Source of the DNA: Paraburkholderia tagetis
Lineage (GTDB): Bacteria; Pseudomonadota; Gammaproteobacteria; Burkholderiales; Burkholderiaceae
DNA length: 32,234 nucleotides
Reading direction: 5' to 3'
Assembly (NCBI RefSeq): GCF_022213065.1
Contig: NZ_JAKLJA010000063.1
Span: 1 to 32,234 of the forward strand
Shown here: piece after piece, positions 1 to 8,457 of the stretch
Position numbering within the stretch: the stretch's first letter is position 1
Layout of the letters: each line of letters opens with the position of its first letter
Made by a program: the position numbers and the translations under genes
The notes under the pieces: model-generated
The model's database searches: none
What the model saw: only the letters and a program-made list of their open reading frames with translations
What the model was told of the DNA's origin: nothing

Positions 1-216
1 CGTTTCGTCAACATCTTTTTTTAACGTCACCGCTTAAAAACTGTCGACTCACGCAACCGCCGTTTCTCGCGGCGGCCTTCGCGTCAGGCAATGCATGAAG
101 CGAAGGGGGCGAATGTTAGCGCGCCCGCGACCGCCACGCAAGAGGTGAATGAAAAACCCATCCACTGCCAGCAACTGCCGCCAATTCGCAGCCGGCGGCG
201 TCCACGGTGTCGCGAC

Positions 217-993
217 TTATTTGTTCTTGAACACGGGCTTGCGCTTCTCAACGAAGGCCGCCATCCCTTCCTTCTGATCCTCCGTCGCAAAGAGCGAGTG
301 GAACATGCGGCGCTCGAAGTGCACGCCCTCTGCGAGCGTGGTTTCGTACGCGCGATTCACCGCCTCCTTGGCCATCATGACGGCGGGCAATGAGTACTCG
401 CTAATCGTCGTGGCCGCAGCGACCGCTTCGTTCAGAAGATCGGCCGCGGGAATCACGCGAGACACCAACCCCGCGCGTTCCGCTTCCGCCGCATCCATCA
501 TGCGAGCGGTCAGACACAAATCCATCGCCTTGGCCTTCGACACCGCGCGCGGCAACCGCTGCGTACCGCCCGCGCCAGGAATCACGCCCAGCTTGATTTC
601 AGGCTGTCCAAACTTTGCGGTATCCGCAGCGAAAATGATGTCGCACATCATCGCCAGTTCACAGCCACCGCCCAGCGCAAAGCCGGCGACCGCCGCAATG
701 ATCGGCTTGCGGATCGTGCGGATCGTCTCCCAGTTGCGCGTGATGTAGTCGCCTTTGTAGACATCCATGAAGCTATAGGTCGCCATCATGCCGATGTCGG
801 CACCCGCCGCGAACGCCTTCTCGCTACCTGTAATGACGATCGCACCGATCCCTTCATCGGCGTCGAACGCCTTCAGCGCAGCGCCCACCTCGTCCATCAA
901 CGCATCGTTCAGCGCATTGAGCGCCTTCGGCCTGTTCAACGTGATCAGGCCGACTTTGCCACGCGTCTCGACCAGGATGTTTTCGTACCCCAT
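217..993 (-). CDS. paaF: enoyl-CoA hydratase of phenylacetate degradation (PaaF-like)
   Basis: Crotonase-family protein of 258 residues, the usual length. It should hydrate 2,3-dehydroadipyl-CoA to 3-hydroxyadipyl-CoA in the lower PAA pathway. Visible features are the oxyanion-hole segment AAGAD (62-66) and both catalytic glutamates of true hydratases, in GGGCELAM (E112) and QPEIKLG (E132), then PGAGGTQRL. The sequence resembles mitochondrial short-chain hydratase more than PaaG. The ATG at 993 is chosen because a strong GGAGG (about 1000-1006) precedes it; an in-frame upstream extension has no family similarity. It is transcribed divergently from paaN across a palindrome-rich promoter region, which supports co-regulation with the PAA genes. 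A general fatty-acid hydratase is the alternative; the neighbourhood favours PaaF. Confidence 0.85.
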   Translation of the reverse strand: MGYENILVETRGKVGLITLNRPKALNALNDALMDEVGAALKAFDADEGIGAIVITGSEKAFAAGADIGMMATYSFMDVYKGDYITRNWETIRTIRKPIIAAVAGFALGGGCELAMMCDIIFAADTAKFGQPEIKLGVIPGAGGTQRLPRAVSKAKAMDLCLTARMMDAAEAERAGLVSRVIPAADLLNEAVAAATTISEYSLPAVMMAKEAVNRAYETTLAEGVHFERRMFHSLFATEDQKEGMAAFVEKRKPVFKNK

Positions 994-1068
994 ACGCCCT
1001 CCTTCCATTAAAGAAAAGTCCCAAAAAAAATTTTCACGCCGGAGTTTGACTAATGCTAACATTCACCA

Positions 1069-1094
1069 ACCAACCGGTCGGTCAATTAATTGAC
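1069..1094. promoter_or_regulatory. two overlapping palindromes between paaF and paaN (operator candidates)
   Basis: ACCAACCGGTCGGT (1069-1082) is an imperfect palindrome with 6 of 7 pairs, centred on CCGG. It shares its last two bases with a perfect 14-bp palindrome, GTCAATTAATTGAC (1081-1094). They lie between the divergent starts at 993 and 1131. TTGACA at 1090-1095 is a consensus -35 for paaN, and TTGACC at 1085-1080 could serve paaF. TetR-family PaaR repressors control PAA genes in Burkholderia through a conserved short inverted repeat, so the CCGG-centred palindrome is the likely repressor site. The binding protein is inferred; its gene is not in the window. Confidence 0.6.
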
Positions 1095-1130
1095 ACGGGC
1101 CTCCTCCAACCTCTCAATCAACGTCGCGCC

Positions 1131-2831
1131 ATGACACATCCGTTGTTCGCCAAGCACGAAGCCGTGCTGCAAAAAGCGCTTTCCGCCATCGAGACGCGCG
1201 GCTACTGGAGCCCGTTCGCCGAAATGCCGAGCCCCAAAGTGTACGGGGAATCTGCCAGTGCAGACGGTGAAGCCGCGTTCAAGGCTCATCTCAATCGCAC
1301 GTTCGAGCTCGACCAGCCGGGTACCGGCGAAACCGTGGGCAGCGAGACCTCACCGTTCGGTTTCGCGCTCGGTGCACGCTATCCGAAGTCGACACCCGAT
1401 CAACTCATCGAAGCCGCTCAAAAAGCGCAGCGCGACTGGCGCGCGGCCGGCCCGCAAGCTTGGGCGGGCGTGAGCCTCGAAATTCTCGAGCGCCTGAACC
1501 GCGCGAGCTTCGAAATCGCTTTTAGCGTGATGCACACGACGGGCCAGGCGTTCATGATGGCCTTCCAGGCCGGCGGCCCACATGCTCAAGACCGCGCGCT
1601 CGAAGCCGTCACCTACGCCTGGGACCAGCTGCGCCGCATTCCCGCCGACGCGCACTGGGAAAAGCCTCAAGGCAAGAATCCGCCGCTCGCCATGCAAAAA
1701 CGCTTCACGGTCGTGCCGCGCGGCACCGGTCTCGTGCTGGGCTGCTGCACGTTCCCGACCTGGAACGGATACCCCGGCCTGTTCGCCGATCTGGCCACGG
1801 GCAACACGGTCATCGTCAAGCCGCACCCGGGCGCGATTCTGCCGCTCGCGGTCACCGTGCGCATCTCGCGCGAGGTGCTGCGCGAAGCCGGCTTCGATCC
1901 GAACGTGGTCACGCTGCTCGCCACCGATCCCAACGACGGTGCGCTCGTTCAGCAACTCGCGCTGCGGCCGGAGATCAAGCTCATCGACTTCACCGGCAGC
2001 ACGCAAAACGGCGACTGGCTCGAACAACATGCGCACCAGGCGCAGGTCTACACCGAGAAGGCCGGCGTAAACCAGATCGTGATCGATTCGGTGGCCGACC
2101 TGAAGGCCGCCGCGCGCAACATCGCATTCTCGCTCTCGCTCTATTCGGGCCAGATGTGCACGGCGCCGCAAAACATCTACGTGCCGCGCAATGGCATCCA
2201 GACCGCCGAAGGTCCCGTGAGCTTCGAGACCGTCGCGCAAGCGATTGCCGGCGCGGTGCAGAAGTTCGTGGCCGATCCCGCTCGCGCCGTGGAAGTGCTC
2301 GGTGCGATCCAGAACGAAGGTGTCACGGCGCGTATCGACGAGGCACGCAAGCTGGGCACCGTGCTCGCCGACAGCCAGTCGCTCGAACACCCGCAATTCG
2401 CCGGCGCGCGCGTGCGCACGCCGCTCGTGCTCTCGCTCGACGCCGCGCGCGACGCTGCCTCGTTCACGCGCGAATGGTTCGGCCCGATCTCGTTCGTAAT
2501 CGCCACCGACTCGACTGCGCAGTCGCTCGAGCTGGCCGGCGCAACCGCACGCGACCACGGTGCGCTCACGCTCTCGGTCTACAGCACCGACGACGCCGTG
2601 GTCGAAGCCGCCCACGAAGCCGCGATCACCGGCGGCGTGGCGCTCTCGATCAATCTCACGGGCGCTGTGTTCGTGAATCAGTCCGCGGCCTTTTCGGACT
2701 TCCACGGCACCGGCGCAAACCCGGCTGCGAACGCCGCACTGGCCGACGCCGCGTTCGTGGCGAACCGCTTCCGCGTGGTTCAGAGCCGCGTCCATGTTGA
2801 ACCCAAAGCGGCTCCCGTTGCAGTCGGCTGA
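1131..2831 (+). CDS. paaN: phenylacetate degradation protein PaaN (semialdehyde dehydrogenase)
   Basis: Aldehyde-dehydrogenase-fold protein of 566 residues matching the PaaN type of beta-proteobacteria. It should oxidise the 3-oxo-5,6-dehydrosuberyl-CoA semialdehyde formed after ring opening. Seen: K230 in TVIVKPHPG, E309 in VYTEKAGVNQ and the catalytic Cys343 in SGQMCTAPQ. It lacks the C-terminal MaoC-like hydratase domain of the roughly 680-residue E. coli PaaZ, so ring cleavage needs a separate hydratase. The ATG at 1131 is preferred because the family begins around MTHPLF; no Shine-Dalgarno is visible. With a -35 TTGACA at 1090 and a weak -10 CTCAAT at 1113-1118, the mRNA may have almost no leader. 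First gene of paaN-J-G-I-K. Confidence 0.88.
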   Translation: MTHPLFAKHEAVLQKALSAIETRGYWSPFAEMPSPKVYGESASADGEAAFKAHLNRTFELDQPGTGETVGSETSPFGFALGARYPKSTPDQLIEAAQKAQRDWRAAGPQAWAGVSLEILERLNRASFEIAFSVMHTTGQAFMMAFQAGGPHAQDRALEAVTYAWDQLRRIPADAHWEKPQGKNPPLAMQKRFTVVPRGTGLVLGCCTFPTWNGYPGLFADLATGNTVIVKPHPGAILPLAVTVRISREVLREAGFDPNVVTLLATDPNDGALVQQLALRPEIKLIDFTGSTQNGDWLEQHAHQAQVYTEKAGVNQIVIDSVADLKAAARNIAFSLSLYSGQMCTAPQNIYVPRNGIQTAEGPVSFETVAQAIAGAVQKFVADPARAVEVLGAIQNEGVTARIDEARKLGTVLADSQSLEHPQFAGARVRTPLVLSLDAARDAASFTREWFGPISFVIATDSTAQSLELAGATARDHGALTLSVYSTDDAVVEAAHEAAITGGVALSINLTGAVFVNQSAAFSDFHGTGANPAANAALADAAFVANRFRVVQSRVHVEPKAAPVAVG

Positions 2832-2887
2832 ACGGTCTATGCCGTTTGGCCGAATAGCGTCCCACTCCCCGTCCCTCTAGCATGTTC

Positions 2888-2915
2888 GGCGTGAGCGCAA
2901 TTCCGCGCTCATGCC
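2888..2915 (+). other. hairpin in the paaN-paaJ spacer
   Basis: GGCGTGAGCGC (2888-2898) pairs with GCGCTCATGCC (2905-2915): 11 pairs including one G-T, with a six-base loop. It ends just before the AGGA at 2917-2921 that serves paaJ. No T-run follows, so it is not a simple terminator. It may be a processing or mRNA-stability hairpin inside the operon. Confidence 0.5.
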
Positions 2916-2928
2916 GCAGGAATCCGAG

Positions 2929-4131
2929 ATGACCGAAGCCTATATCTGCGACGCGATTCGCACCCCGTTTGGCCGCTACGGCGGCGCCCTGAAAGATGTG
3001 CGCGCCGACGACCTTGCCGCCGTGCCCATTCGCGCGCTGATCGAGCGCAACCCAGGCGTGGACTGGAGCGCGCTCGACGACGTGCTCTACGGCTGCGCCA
3101 ACCAGGCCGGCGAAGACAACCGCAACGTCGCACGCATGGCCGCGCTGCTCGCGGGCCTGCCCACGGACGCGCCTGGCGGCACACTCAACCGCCTGTGCGG
3201 CTCGGGCCTCGACGCCATCGGTAGCGCCGCGCGCGCCATCAAGGCCGGCGAAGCACGCCTGATGATCGCGGGCGGCGTGGAAAGCATGACGCGCGCGCCG
3301 TTCGTAATGGGCAAGGCCACATCGGCCTTCTCGCGCGAAGCCGCCATCTACGACACCACCATCGGCTGGCGTTTCGTGAACAAGCTGATGAAGCAGCAAT
3401 ACGGCATCGATTCGATGCCGGAAACTGCGGAAAACGTCGCGGTCGAGTTCAACATCAGCCGCGCCGATCAGGACGCGTTCGCGCTGCGCAGCCAGCAGAA
3501 GGCCGCACGGGCGCAGAAAGACGGCACGCTTGCGCAGGAAATCGTCGCGGTCGAGATTGCGCAGAAGAAAGGCGATCCGGTGCGCGTCACGCTCGACGAA
3601 CACCCGCGCGAAACGTCACTCGAAGCGCTCGGCAAGCTCAAGGGCGTGGTGAAGCCCGACGGCACGGTCACGGCCGGCAACGCCTCGGGCGTCAACGACG
3701 GTGCGTGCGCCCTGCTGCTCGCGAACGAAGAAGCCGCGAACCAATATGGTCTGCGCCGCCGTGCGCGTGTGCTCGGCATGGCGACGGCCGGCGTCGCGCC
3801 GCGCATCATGGGCTTCGGCCCCGCGCCCGCCGTGCAGAAGCTGCTCAAACAACTGGGCATGACGCTCGACCAGTTCGACGTGATCGAACTCAACGAAGCG
3901 TTCGCATCGCAAGGCCTCGCTGTGCTGCGCGCGCTCGGCATCGCCGACGACGACTCGCGCGTGAACCCGAACGGCGGCGCCATCGCGCTGGGCCATCCGC
4001 TCGGCGCCTCGGGCGCGCGGCTCGTGACGACCGCGCTGCATCAACTGGAGCGCACCCAGGGGCGTTACGCGCTTTGCACGATGTGCATCGGCGTAGGCCA
4101 GGGCATTGCACTGGCGATCGAACGCATCTGA
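2929..4131 (+). CDS. paaJ: 3-oxoadipyl-CoA thiolase
   Basis: Thiolase of 400 residues, typical for PaaJ/PcaF. It cleaves 3-oxoadipyl-CoA, and probably 3-oxo-5,6-dehydrosuberyl-CoA, with CoA to give acetyl-CoA and succinyl-CoA. The acyl-accepting Cys90 lies in NRLCGSGLDAI, His356 in ALGHPLGASG and the second active cysteine Cys386 in CTMCIGVGQG, so the active site is complete. The N-terminus MTEAYICDAIRTPFGRYGG is characteristic. ATG 2929 is chosen over ATG 2911 because of this conserved start and the AGGA eight bases upstream. A PcaF role in the protocatechuate pathway is biochemically the same reaction; the operon argues for PaaJ. Confidence 0.9.
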   Translation: MTEAYICDAIRTPFGRYGGALKDVRADDLAAVPIRALIERNPGVDWSALDDVLYGCANQAGEDNRNVARMAALLAGLPTDAPGGTLNRLCGSGLDAIGSAARAIKAGEARLMIAGGVESMTRAPFVMGKATSAFSREAAIYDTTIGWRFVNKLMKQQYGIDSMPETAENVAVEFNISRADQDAFALRSQQKAARAQKDGTLAQEIVAVEIAQKKGDPVRVTLDEHPRETSLEALGKLKGVVKPDGTVTAGNASGVNDGACALLLANEEAANQYGLRRRARVLGMATAGVAPRIMGFGPAPAVQKLLKQLGMTLDQFDVIELNEAFASQGLAVLRALGIADDDSRVNPNGGAIALGHPLGASGARLVTTALHQLERTQGRYALCTMCIGVGQGIALAIERI

Positions 4132-4258
4132 GCGGCAAGAAAAGGAACGGCGCGGAAACCGCCGGGCAAGACACACGGCGATCCCGCCTCAGAAGAGAGC
4201 TTTGCATGGGATCGGAGTAGATGCTGCGGCACTCACTCCGGTCGACAGGAGACAACCG

Positions 4259-5050
4259 ATGCCCTACGATGCGATCCGCGTCGAAATCGACACATCCACG
4301 CGCGTGGCCACGATCACGCTGAACCGCCCGGACAAGCTCAATAGCTTCACGCGCGCCATGCACCGCGAACTCGCGGCGGCACTCGACGAGGTCACCGCAG
4401 CCGGCGCGCGCGCGCTCGTGCTGACCGGCGCGGGCCGCGGCTTCTGCGCCGGCCAGGATCTCGCCGACCTCGATTTCACGCCCGGCGCGATGACCGACCT
4501 CGGCGCGCTCGTCGAAGAACATTTCAATCCGCTGATCAAGCGCCTGCAAGCGCTGCCAATGCCGGTCATCGCCGCAGTCAACGGCACCGCGGCCGGCGCC
4601 GGCGCGAATCTCGCCTTCGCTTGCGACCTCGTGCTCGCCGCACGCTCCGCCAGCTTCATTCAGGCGTTCGTGAAGATCGGCCTTGTTCCTGATTCGGGCG
4701 GCACATGGTTCCTGCCCAAACGCGTGGGCATGGCGCGCGCGCTCGGCCTCGCCATGACTGGCGACAAGCTCGGCGCCGAAAAGGCCGAAAGCTGGGGCCT
4801 CGTCTGGCAAGTGACGGATGACGCCGAACTCGCCACGACAGCCACGGCGCTCGCCGCCCAACTCGCGAAGCAGCCCACGCGCGCCATCGTCGCCACGCGC
4901 GAAGCGTTGCGCGCCTCGGCAACGAACACGCTCGATCAGCAACTCGATCTCGAGCGCGACCTGCAGCGCGAGCTAGGCGCATCGCATGACTACGCGGAGG
5001 GCGTGCAAGCCTTCATCGAAAAACGCGCACCGCGCTTCGAGGGTCGCTGA
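4259..5050 (+). CDS. paaG: 1,2-epoxyphenylacetyl-CoA isomerase (PaaG)
   Basis: Crotonase-superfamily protein of 263 residues. PaaG converts the unstable ring-1,2-epoxide of phenylacetyl-CoA to the seven-membered oxepin-CoA, and also isomerises a double bond during later beta-oxidation. The segment GRGFCAGQDL (59-68) and GLVPDSGGTW (141-150) match E. coli PaaG. The catalytic Asp is D145, and the hydratase glutamate is absent, which separates it from the PaaF-like protein at the left. The ATG at 4259 follows AGGAG at 4246-4250. The 127-base spacer after paaJ has no gene. It is only one base from paaI, indicating co-transcription. Confidence 0.9.
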   Translation: MPYDAIRVEIDTSTRVATITLNRPDKLNSFTRAMHRELAAALDEVTAAGARALVLTGAGRGFCAGQDLADLDFTPGAMTDLGALVEEHFNPLIKRLQALPMPVIAAVNGTAAGAGANLAFACDLVLAARSASFIQAFVKIGLVPDSGGTWFLPKRVGMARALGLAMTGDKLGAEKAESWGLVWQVTDDAELATTATALAAQLAKQPTRAIVATREALRASATNTLDQQLDLERDLQRELGASHDYAEGVQAFIEKRAPRFEGR

Positions 5051-5051
5051 T

Positions 5052-5525
5052 ATGAATGGATCGATGTCCACGCAAACCGCCGCGCTCGCCGACATGACGC
5101 CCGACGAACTCGCTCGCGCCACGGCACAGGCCATGTACGAGGCCGACGGCTGCAGCCGGGCGCTCGGCATGGAACTGCTCGAAGTGCGCGCAGGCTACGC
5201 GCGCCTGCGCATGGCCGTGCGCCCCGAGTTCCTCAACGGCCACCAGATCTGCCACGGCGGCCTGATCTTCACGCTTGCCGACTCGACCTTCGCGTTCGCC
5301 TGCAACACCTACAACGTGAACACCGTCGCGGCGGGTTGCTCGATCGAGTTCCTGCGCCCCGTTCAGCCCGATGATCTGCTCACCGCCGAAGCCGTCGAGC
5401 AAGTGCTTTCCGGGCGCAACGGCATTTACGACATCCGCGTAACGAACCGCGCGGGCGAGACCGTCGCCATGTTCAGAGGCAAGTCCGCCCAGATTCGCGG
5501 CAACGTGATTCCCGTCGCGGAGTAA
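5052..5525 (+). CDS. paaI: hydroxyphenylacetyl-CoA thioesterase PaaI
   Basis: Hotdog-fold thioesterase of 157 residues. PaaI hydrolyses (hydroxy)phenylacetyl-CoA esters and so frees CoA when the pathway stalls on dead-end intermediates. The PaaI signature NGHQICHGGLIFTLADS (62-78) is present, with the catalytic-type Asp77 eight residues after Gly69, as in characterised PaaI. The start at 5052 lies one base after the paaG stop and has GAGGG at 5039-5043; MSTQ at 5064 is a possible alternative start. Third from last gene product in the operon order, between paaG and paaK. Confidence 0.88.
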   Translation: MNGSMSTQTAALADMTPDELARATAQAMYEADGCSRALGMELLEVRAGYARLRMAVRPEFLNGHQICHGGLIFTLADSTFAFACNTYNVNTVAAGCSIEFLRPVQPDDLLTAEAVEQVLSGRNGIYDIRVTNRAGETVAMFRGKSAQIRGNVIPVAE

Positions 5526-5585
5526 CGCGGCGCGCCCCAGATTCGCACAACCCGCATTCCATTAGTGAAGTTTGAGGAGACATCG

Positions 5586-6884
5586 ATGACTACCCCGCTG
5601 CCGCTCGAGCCCATTGAAACGGCCAGCCGCGACGAACTCGCGGCGCTTCAGCTCGAACGGCTGAAATGGTCGCTCAATCACGCGTACGAGAATTCGCCCG
5701 TCTACCGCCAGAAGTTTGACGAAGCCGGTGTGCACCCGTCCGAACTGAAGTCGCTCGCCGACCTCGCGCGTTTCCCGTTCACGACCAAGAAGGATCTGCG
5801 TGACAGCTATCCGTTCGGGATGTTCGCGGTGCCGCAGGACCAGATCTCGCGCATTCATGCGTCGTCGGGCACGACCGGCAAGCCGACCGTCGTGGCCTAT
5901 ACGGCGCGCGACATCGACACCTGGGCGAATCTGGTCGCGCGTTCGGTGCGCGCGGCAGGCGCGCGTCGTGGCGACAAGGTGCACATCAGCTACGGCTACG
6001 GCCTCTTCACGGGCGGCCTCGGCGCGCACTACGGCGCCGAACGCGCGGGCCTCACGGTGATCCCGTTCGGCGGCGGCCAGACCGAAAAGCAGGTCCAACT
6101 GATCCAGGACTTCCGCCCCGACATCATCATGGTCACGCCGAGCTACATGCTCGCGATCGCCGACGAAATGGAGCGCCAGGGCATCGATCCGGCCACGTGT
6201 TCGCTGCGCATCGGCATCTTCGGCGCGGAGCCGTGGACCAACGACATGCGCGCGGCCATCGAGCAGCGCATGGGCATCACGGCTGTCGACATCTACGGCC
6301 TCTCCGAAGTGATGGGCCCCGGTGTGGCCTCCGAGTGCGCAGAGACCAAGGACGGCCCGACAATCTGGGAAGACCACTTCTACCCCGAGATCATCAATCC
6401 GGAAACGGGCGAAGTGCTGCCCGACGGCGAGTTCGGCGAGCTGGTCTTCACCTCGCTCACGAAGGAAGCGCTGCCCATTGTCCGTTATCGCACGCGCGAC
6501 CTCACGCGTCTGTTGCCAGGCACGGCGCGCACCATGCGCCGCATGGAGAAAATCACGGGCCGCTCGGACGATATGCTCATCATCCGCGGCGTGAACGTGT
6601 TCCCCACGCAGATCGAGGAACTGCTGCTCAAGCAGCATGCGCTCGCGCCGCACTATCAGATCATCCTCACCAAGGAAGGTCCGATGGACGTCATGACACT
6701 CAACTGCGAGCCGTGCCCAGAAACCGCGCCCGATTATGGCGCGCTCGACGCCGCGCGCAAGCAGCTCGCGTACGACATCAAGTCGCTGATCGGCGTGACC
6801 GCGCAGGTGAATGTGCTGGAAGTGAATGGTATCGAGCGTTCGGTGGGCAAGGCGAGGCGCGTGATCGACAAGCGGCCGAAGTAA
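5586..6884 (+). CDS. paaK: phenylacetate-CoA ligase
   Basis: Adenylate-forming ligase of 432 residues, the usual PaaK length. It activates phenylacetate with ATP and CoA to phenylacetyl-CoA, the entry step of the pathway. Seen in order: the ATP-phosphate loop SSGTTGKPT (93-101), the adenine-contacting YGLSE (237-241), the hinge region YRTRD (301-305), and a C-terminal small domain ending in SVGKARRVIDK with the acyl-adenylate lysine. The ATG at 5586 follows GAGGAGA at 5574-5580. It is the last gene of the operon, with a terminator at 7008. Burkholderia strains often carry a second PaaK elsewhere; that cannot be judged here. Confidence 0.93.
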   Translation: MTTPLPLEPIETASRDELAALQLERLKWSLNHAYENSPVYRQKFDEAGVHPSELKSLADLARFPFTTKKDLRDSYPFGMFAVPQDQISRIHASSGTTGKPTVVAYTARDIDTWANLVARSVRAAGARRGDKVHISYGYGLFTGGLGAHYGAERAGLTVIPFGGGQTEKQVQLIQDFRPDIIMVTPSYMLAIADEMERQGIDPATCSLRIGIFGAEPWTNDMRAAIEQRMGITAVDIYGLSEVMGPGVASECAETKDGPTIWEDHFYPEIINPETGEVLPDGEFGELVFTSLTKEALPIVRYRTRDLTRLLPGTARTMRRMEKITGRSDDMLIIRGVNVFPTQIEELLLKQHALAPHYQIILTKEGPMDVMTLNCEPCPETAPDYGALDAARKQLAYDIKSLIGVTAQVNVLEVNGIERSVGKARRVIDKRPK

Positions 6885-7007
6885 AGCCAACCCGTGTGTG
6901 CGCACTCCGCGCAGGAGGGCGCGCACCCGCCGCATGGGATTGCATCGATCGCTGATTGCGCCGATCACGCGGATTGCACAAGCGACGTGCAATCGGCATG
7001 AAAACAA

Positions 7008-7042
7008 AAAAAGCCGGCGTCTATTCAGATCGCCGGCTTTTT
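7008..7042. terminator. bidirectional rho-independent terminator between paaK and mltA
   Basis: AAAAAGCCGGCG (7008-7019) pairs perfectly with CGCCGGCTTTTT (7031-7042) around an 11-base loop. The A-run and T-run on either side make it a terminator for both convergent genes. The 123 bases between the paaK stop and this hairpin contain nothing else I recognise. Confidence 0.9.
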
Positions 7043-7067
7043 CACATGCTCGCGTCTTGCGCAAAGC

Positions 7068-8219
7068 TTACGAGTTCGGGAACAGCAGCCACATGCGGCC
7101 GCCCTGCTTCATCTTGCCGGCCAGATCGCCGGCGTCGTCGCCGAGGCCCCAGAAATAGTCGGCGCGCACGCCGCCCCTGATCGCCGTGCCGGTGTCCTGC
7201 GCAAACACGAGCCGGTTGAGCGGCGTGTTCGTGAGCGGACGCGTGGTCTGCAGGAAGACGGGCGTGCCGAGCGGAATCGACGACGGATCGACCGCAATCG
7301 AGCGCTCCGGCGTGAGCGGCACGCCCAGCGCGCCAATCGGGCCGTCGGCGCCGCCATGCGGTGCGCCTTCGGCGGACGACATCTCGCGGAAGAACACGAA
7401 GCGCGGGTTGGTGTCGAGCAGCGCGTCGACGCGCGTCGGATTCGCGCGCGCCCACGCCTTGATGCCTTGCATGGTGGCCTGCGCGGGCGTGAGCTCGCCG
7501 CGATCGAGCAGCCAGCGGCCAATCGACTTGTACGGCTGATTGTTGGTGCCGCCGAAGCCCACGCGCATCACGCTGCCGTCTTCCATGACGACGCGCCCCG
7601 ACCCTTGCACCTGCAGGAAGAACGCTTCGATCGGGTCGTCGACCCAGACCAGTTCGTTGCCGTTCAGGATGCCCGCGCGCTCAAGTTGCGCGCGCGCCGG
7701 CAGCGCGGAGCCCGCGCGATAGCCGGCGGGCCAGCGATACAGCGCCGTCTGATAGATGCCGTGGCGCGTGCGCGAACCGTGCAGCAACGGCTCGTAGTAG
7801 CCGGTCACAAGGCCGTCGAGCGTGCCGTCGTTGTTGGCGAACTGATAGGGCGTGAAGTACGTCTCGAAGAAGGTGCGGGCACCGGCGGCATCGAGATCGT
7901 CCAGTAGCGAGGCCGCCGCGCAGGCGCGCTGCCAGCGCGGCTCACGCGCGAGGCGCGTGCAGTTCTGGCGCAGCGCCGCCGTGGCGCCGATCAGCGAATC
8001 GTCCTGCCACCCCGGCACCTGTTGCCACGCCACAGCCGTGAGGCGCGCAGCGGCGATCTGCCCGGGCAGCGTCGGCGTGCCCTTGGGCGCCGTGGTGCTC
8101 ACATAGCTTGGACCACCGCACGCGGCGAGCAGCGCCGCGAAAGACAGCGCGCCCAGCCAGCCGCAAAGTCGGCCACCATGCCGACCACCAAACTGCGCCA
8201 CACTGCGTTTCGTGCACAT
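7068..8219 (-). CDS. mltA: membrane-bound lytic murein transglycosylase A (MltA)
   Basis: Outer-membrane lipoprotein of 383 residues that cleaves peptidoglycan with formation of 1,6-anhydro-muramic acid. From the ATG at 8219 there is a signal peptide with the lipobox LLAAC (lipidated Cys34). The MltA domain follows (TGYYEPLLHGS, LQVQGSGRV, VGFGGTNNQPY), then the 3D domain with LVFAQDTGTAIRG and RADYFWG, which carry the conserved acidic residues. The reading frame stays open upstream to about 8537, but that stretch is low-complexity and would overlap the divergent small gene, so 8219 is preferred. No Shine-Dalgarno is evident; ATG 8267 is an alternative that keeps the same lipobox. Confidence 0.9.
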   Translation of the reverse strand: MCTKRSVAQFGGRHGGRLCGWLGALSFAALLAACGGPSYVSTTAPKGTPTLPGQIAAARLTAVAWQQVPGWQDDSLIGATAALRQNCTRLAREPRWQRACAAASLLDDLDAAGARTFFETYFTPYQFANNDGTLDGLVTGYYEPLLHGSRTRHGIYQTALYRWPAGYRAGSALPARAQLERAGILNGNELVWVDDPIEAFFLQVQGSGRVVMEDGSVMRVGFGGTNNQPYKSIGRWLLDRGELTPAQATMQGIKAWARANPTRVDALLDTNPRFVFFREMSSAEGAPHGGADGPIGALGVPLTPERSIAVDPSSIPLGTPVFLQTTRPLTNTPLNRLVFAQDTGTAIRGGVRADYFWGLGDDAGDLAGKMKQGGRMWLLFPNS

Positions 8220-8328
8220 CGCGAAAACGCGGCGCGCCCGTTCGCGTACGGCCGTTAATTCCGGCATCACGCCAAAACGGTGCACCGATTCTGGCGCACA
8301 ATCTGACGCCAACGCGCCCGCCGCTGCA

Positions 8329-8412
8329 GTTACCAAACTCGGTGCCAAACCGGGTGCCAAACCAGGTACCGGAGTACGTGCCAACGCGGGTGCCACGCCA
8401 GGTCCCCGTTCG
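8329..8412. repeat. 12-bp tandem repeat upstream of mltA
   Basis: Seven degenerate 12-base units run head to tail, of the type GGTGCCAAACCG: 8329, 8341, 8353, 8365, 8377, 8389 and 8401. Units two and three differ by one base. It lies between the divergent mltA and the small membrane-protein candidate. A multiple of three keeps any overlapping frame open, which explains spurious long frames here. Confidence 0.75.
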
Positions 8413-8457
8413 GGCCGAGACTCCTGCCTGCAATCATTGCTTTCGATGGATGCCACC

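Noticed and set aside
1350..2795. Long minus-strand frame across paaN
   Set aside because: Arg/His/Glu-rich composition and exact overlap with a well-conserved gene: a G+C-rich antisense shadow.
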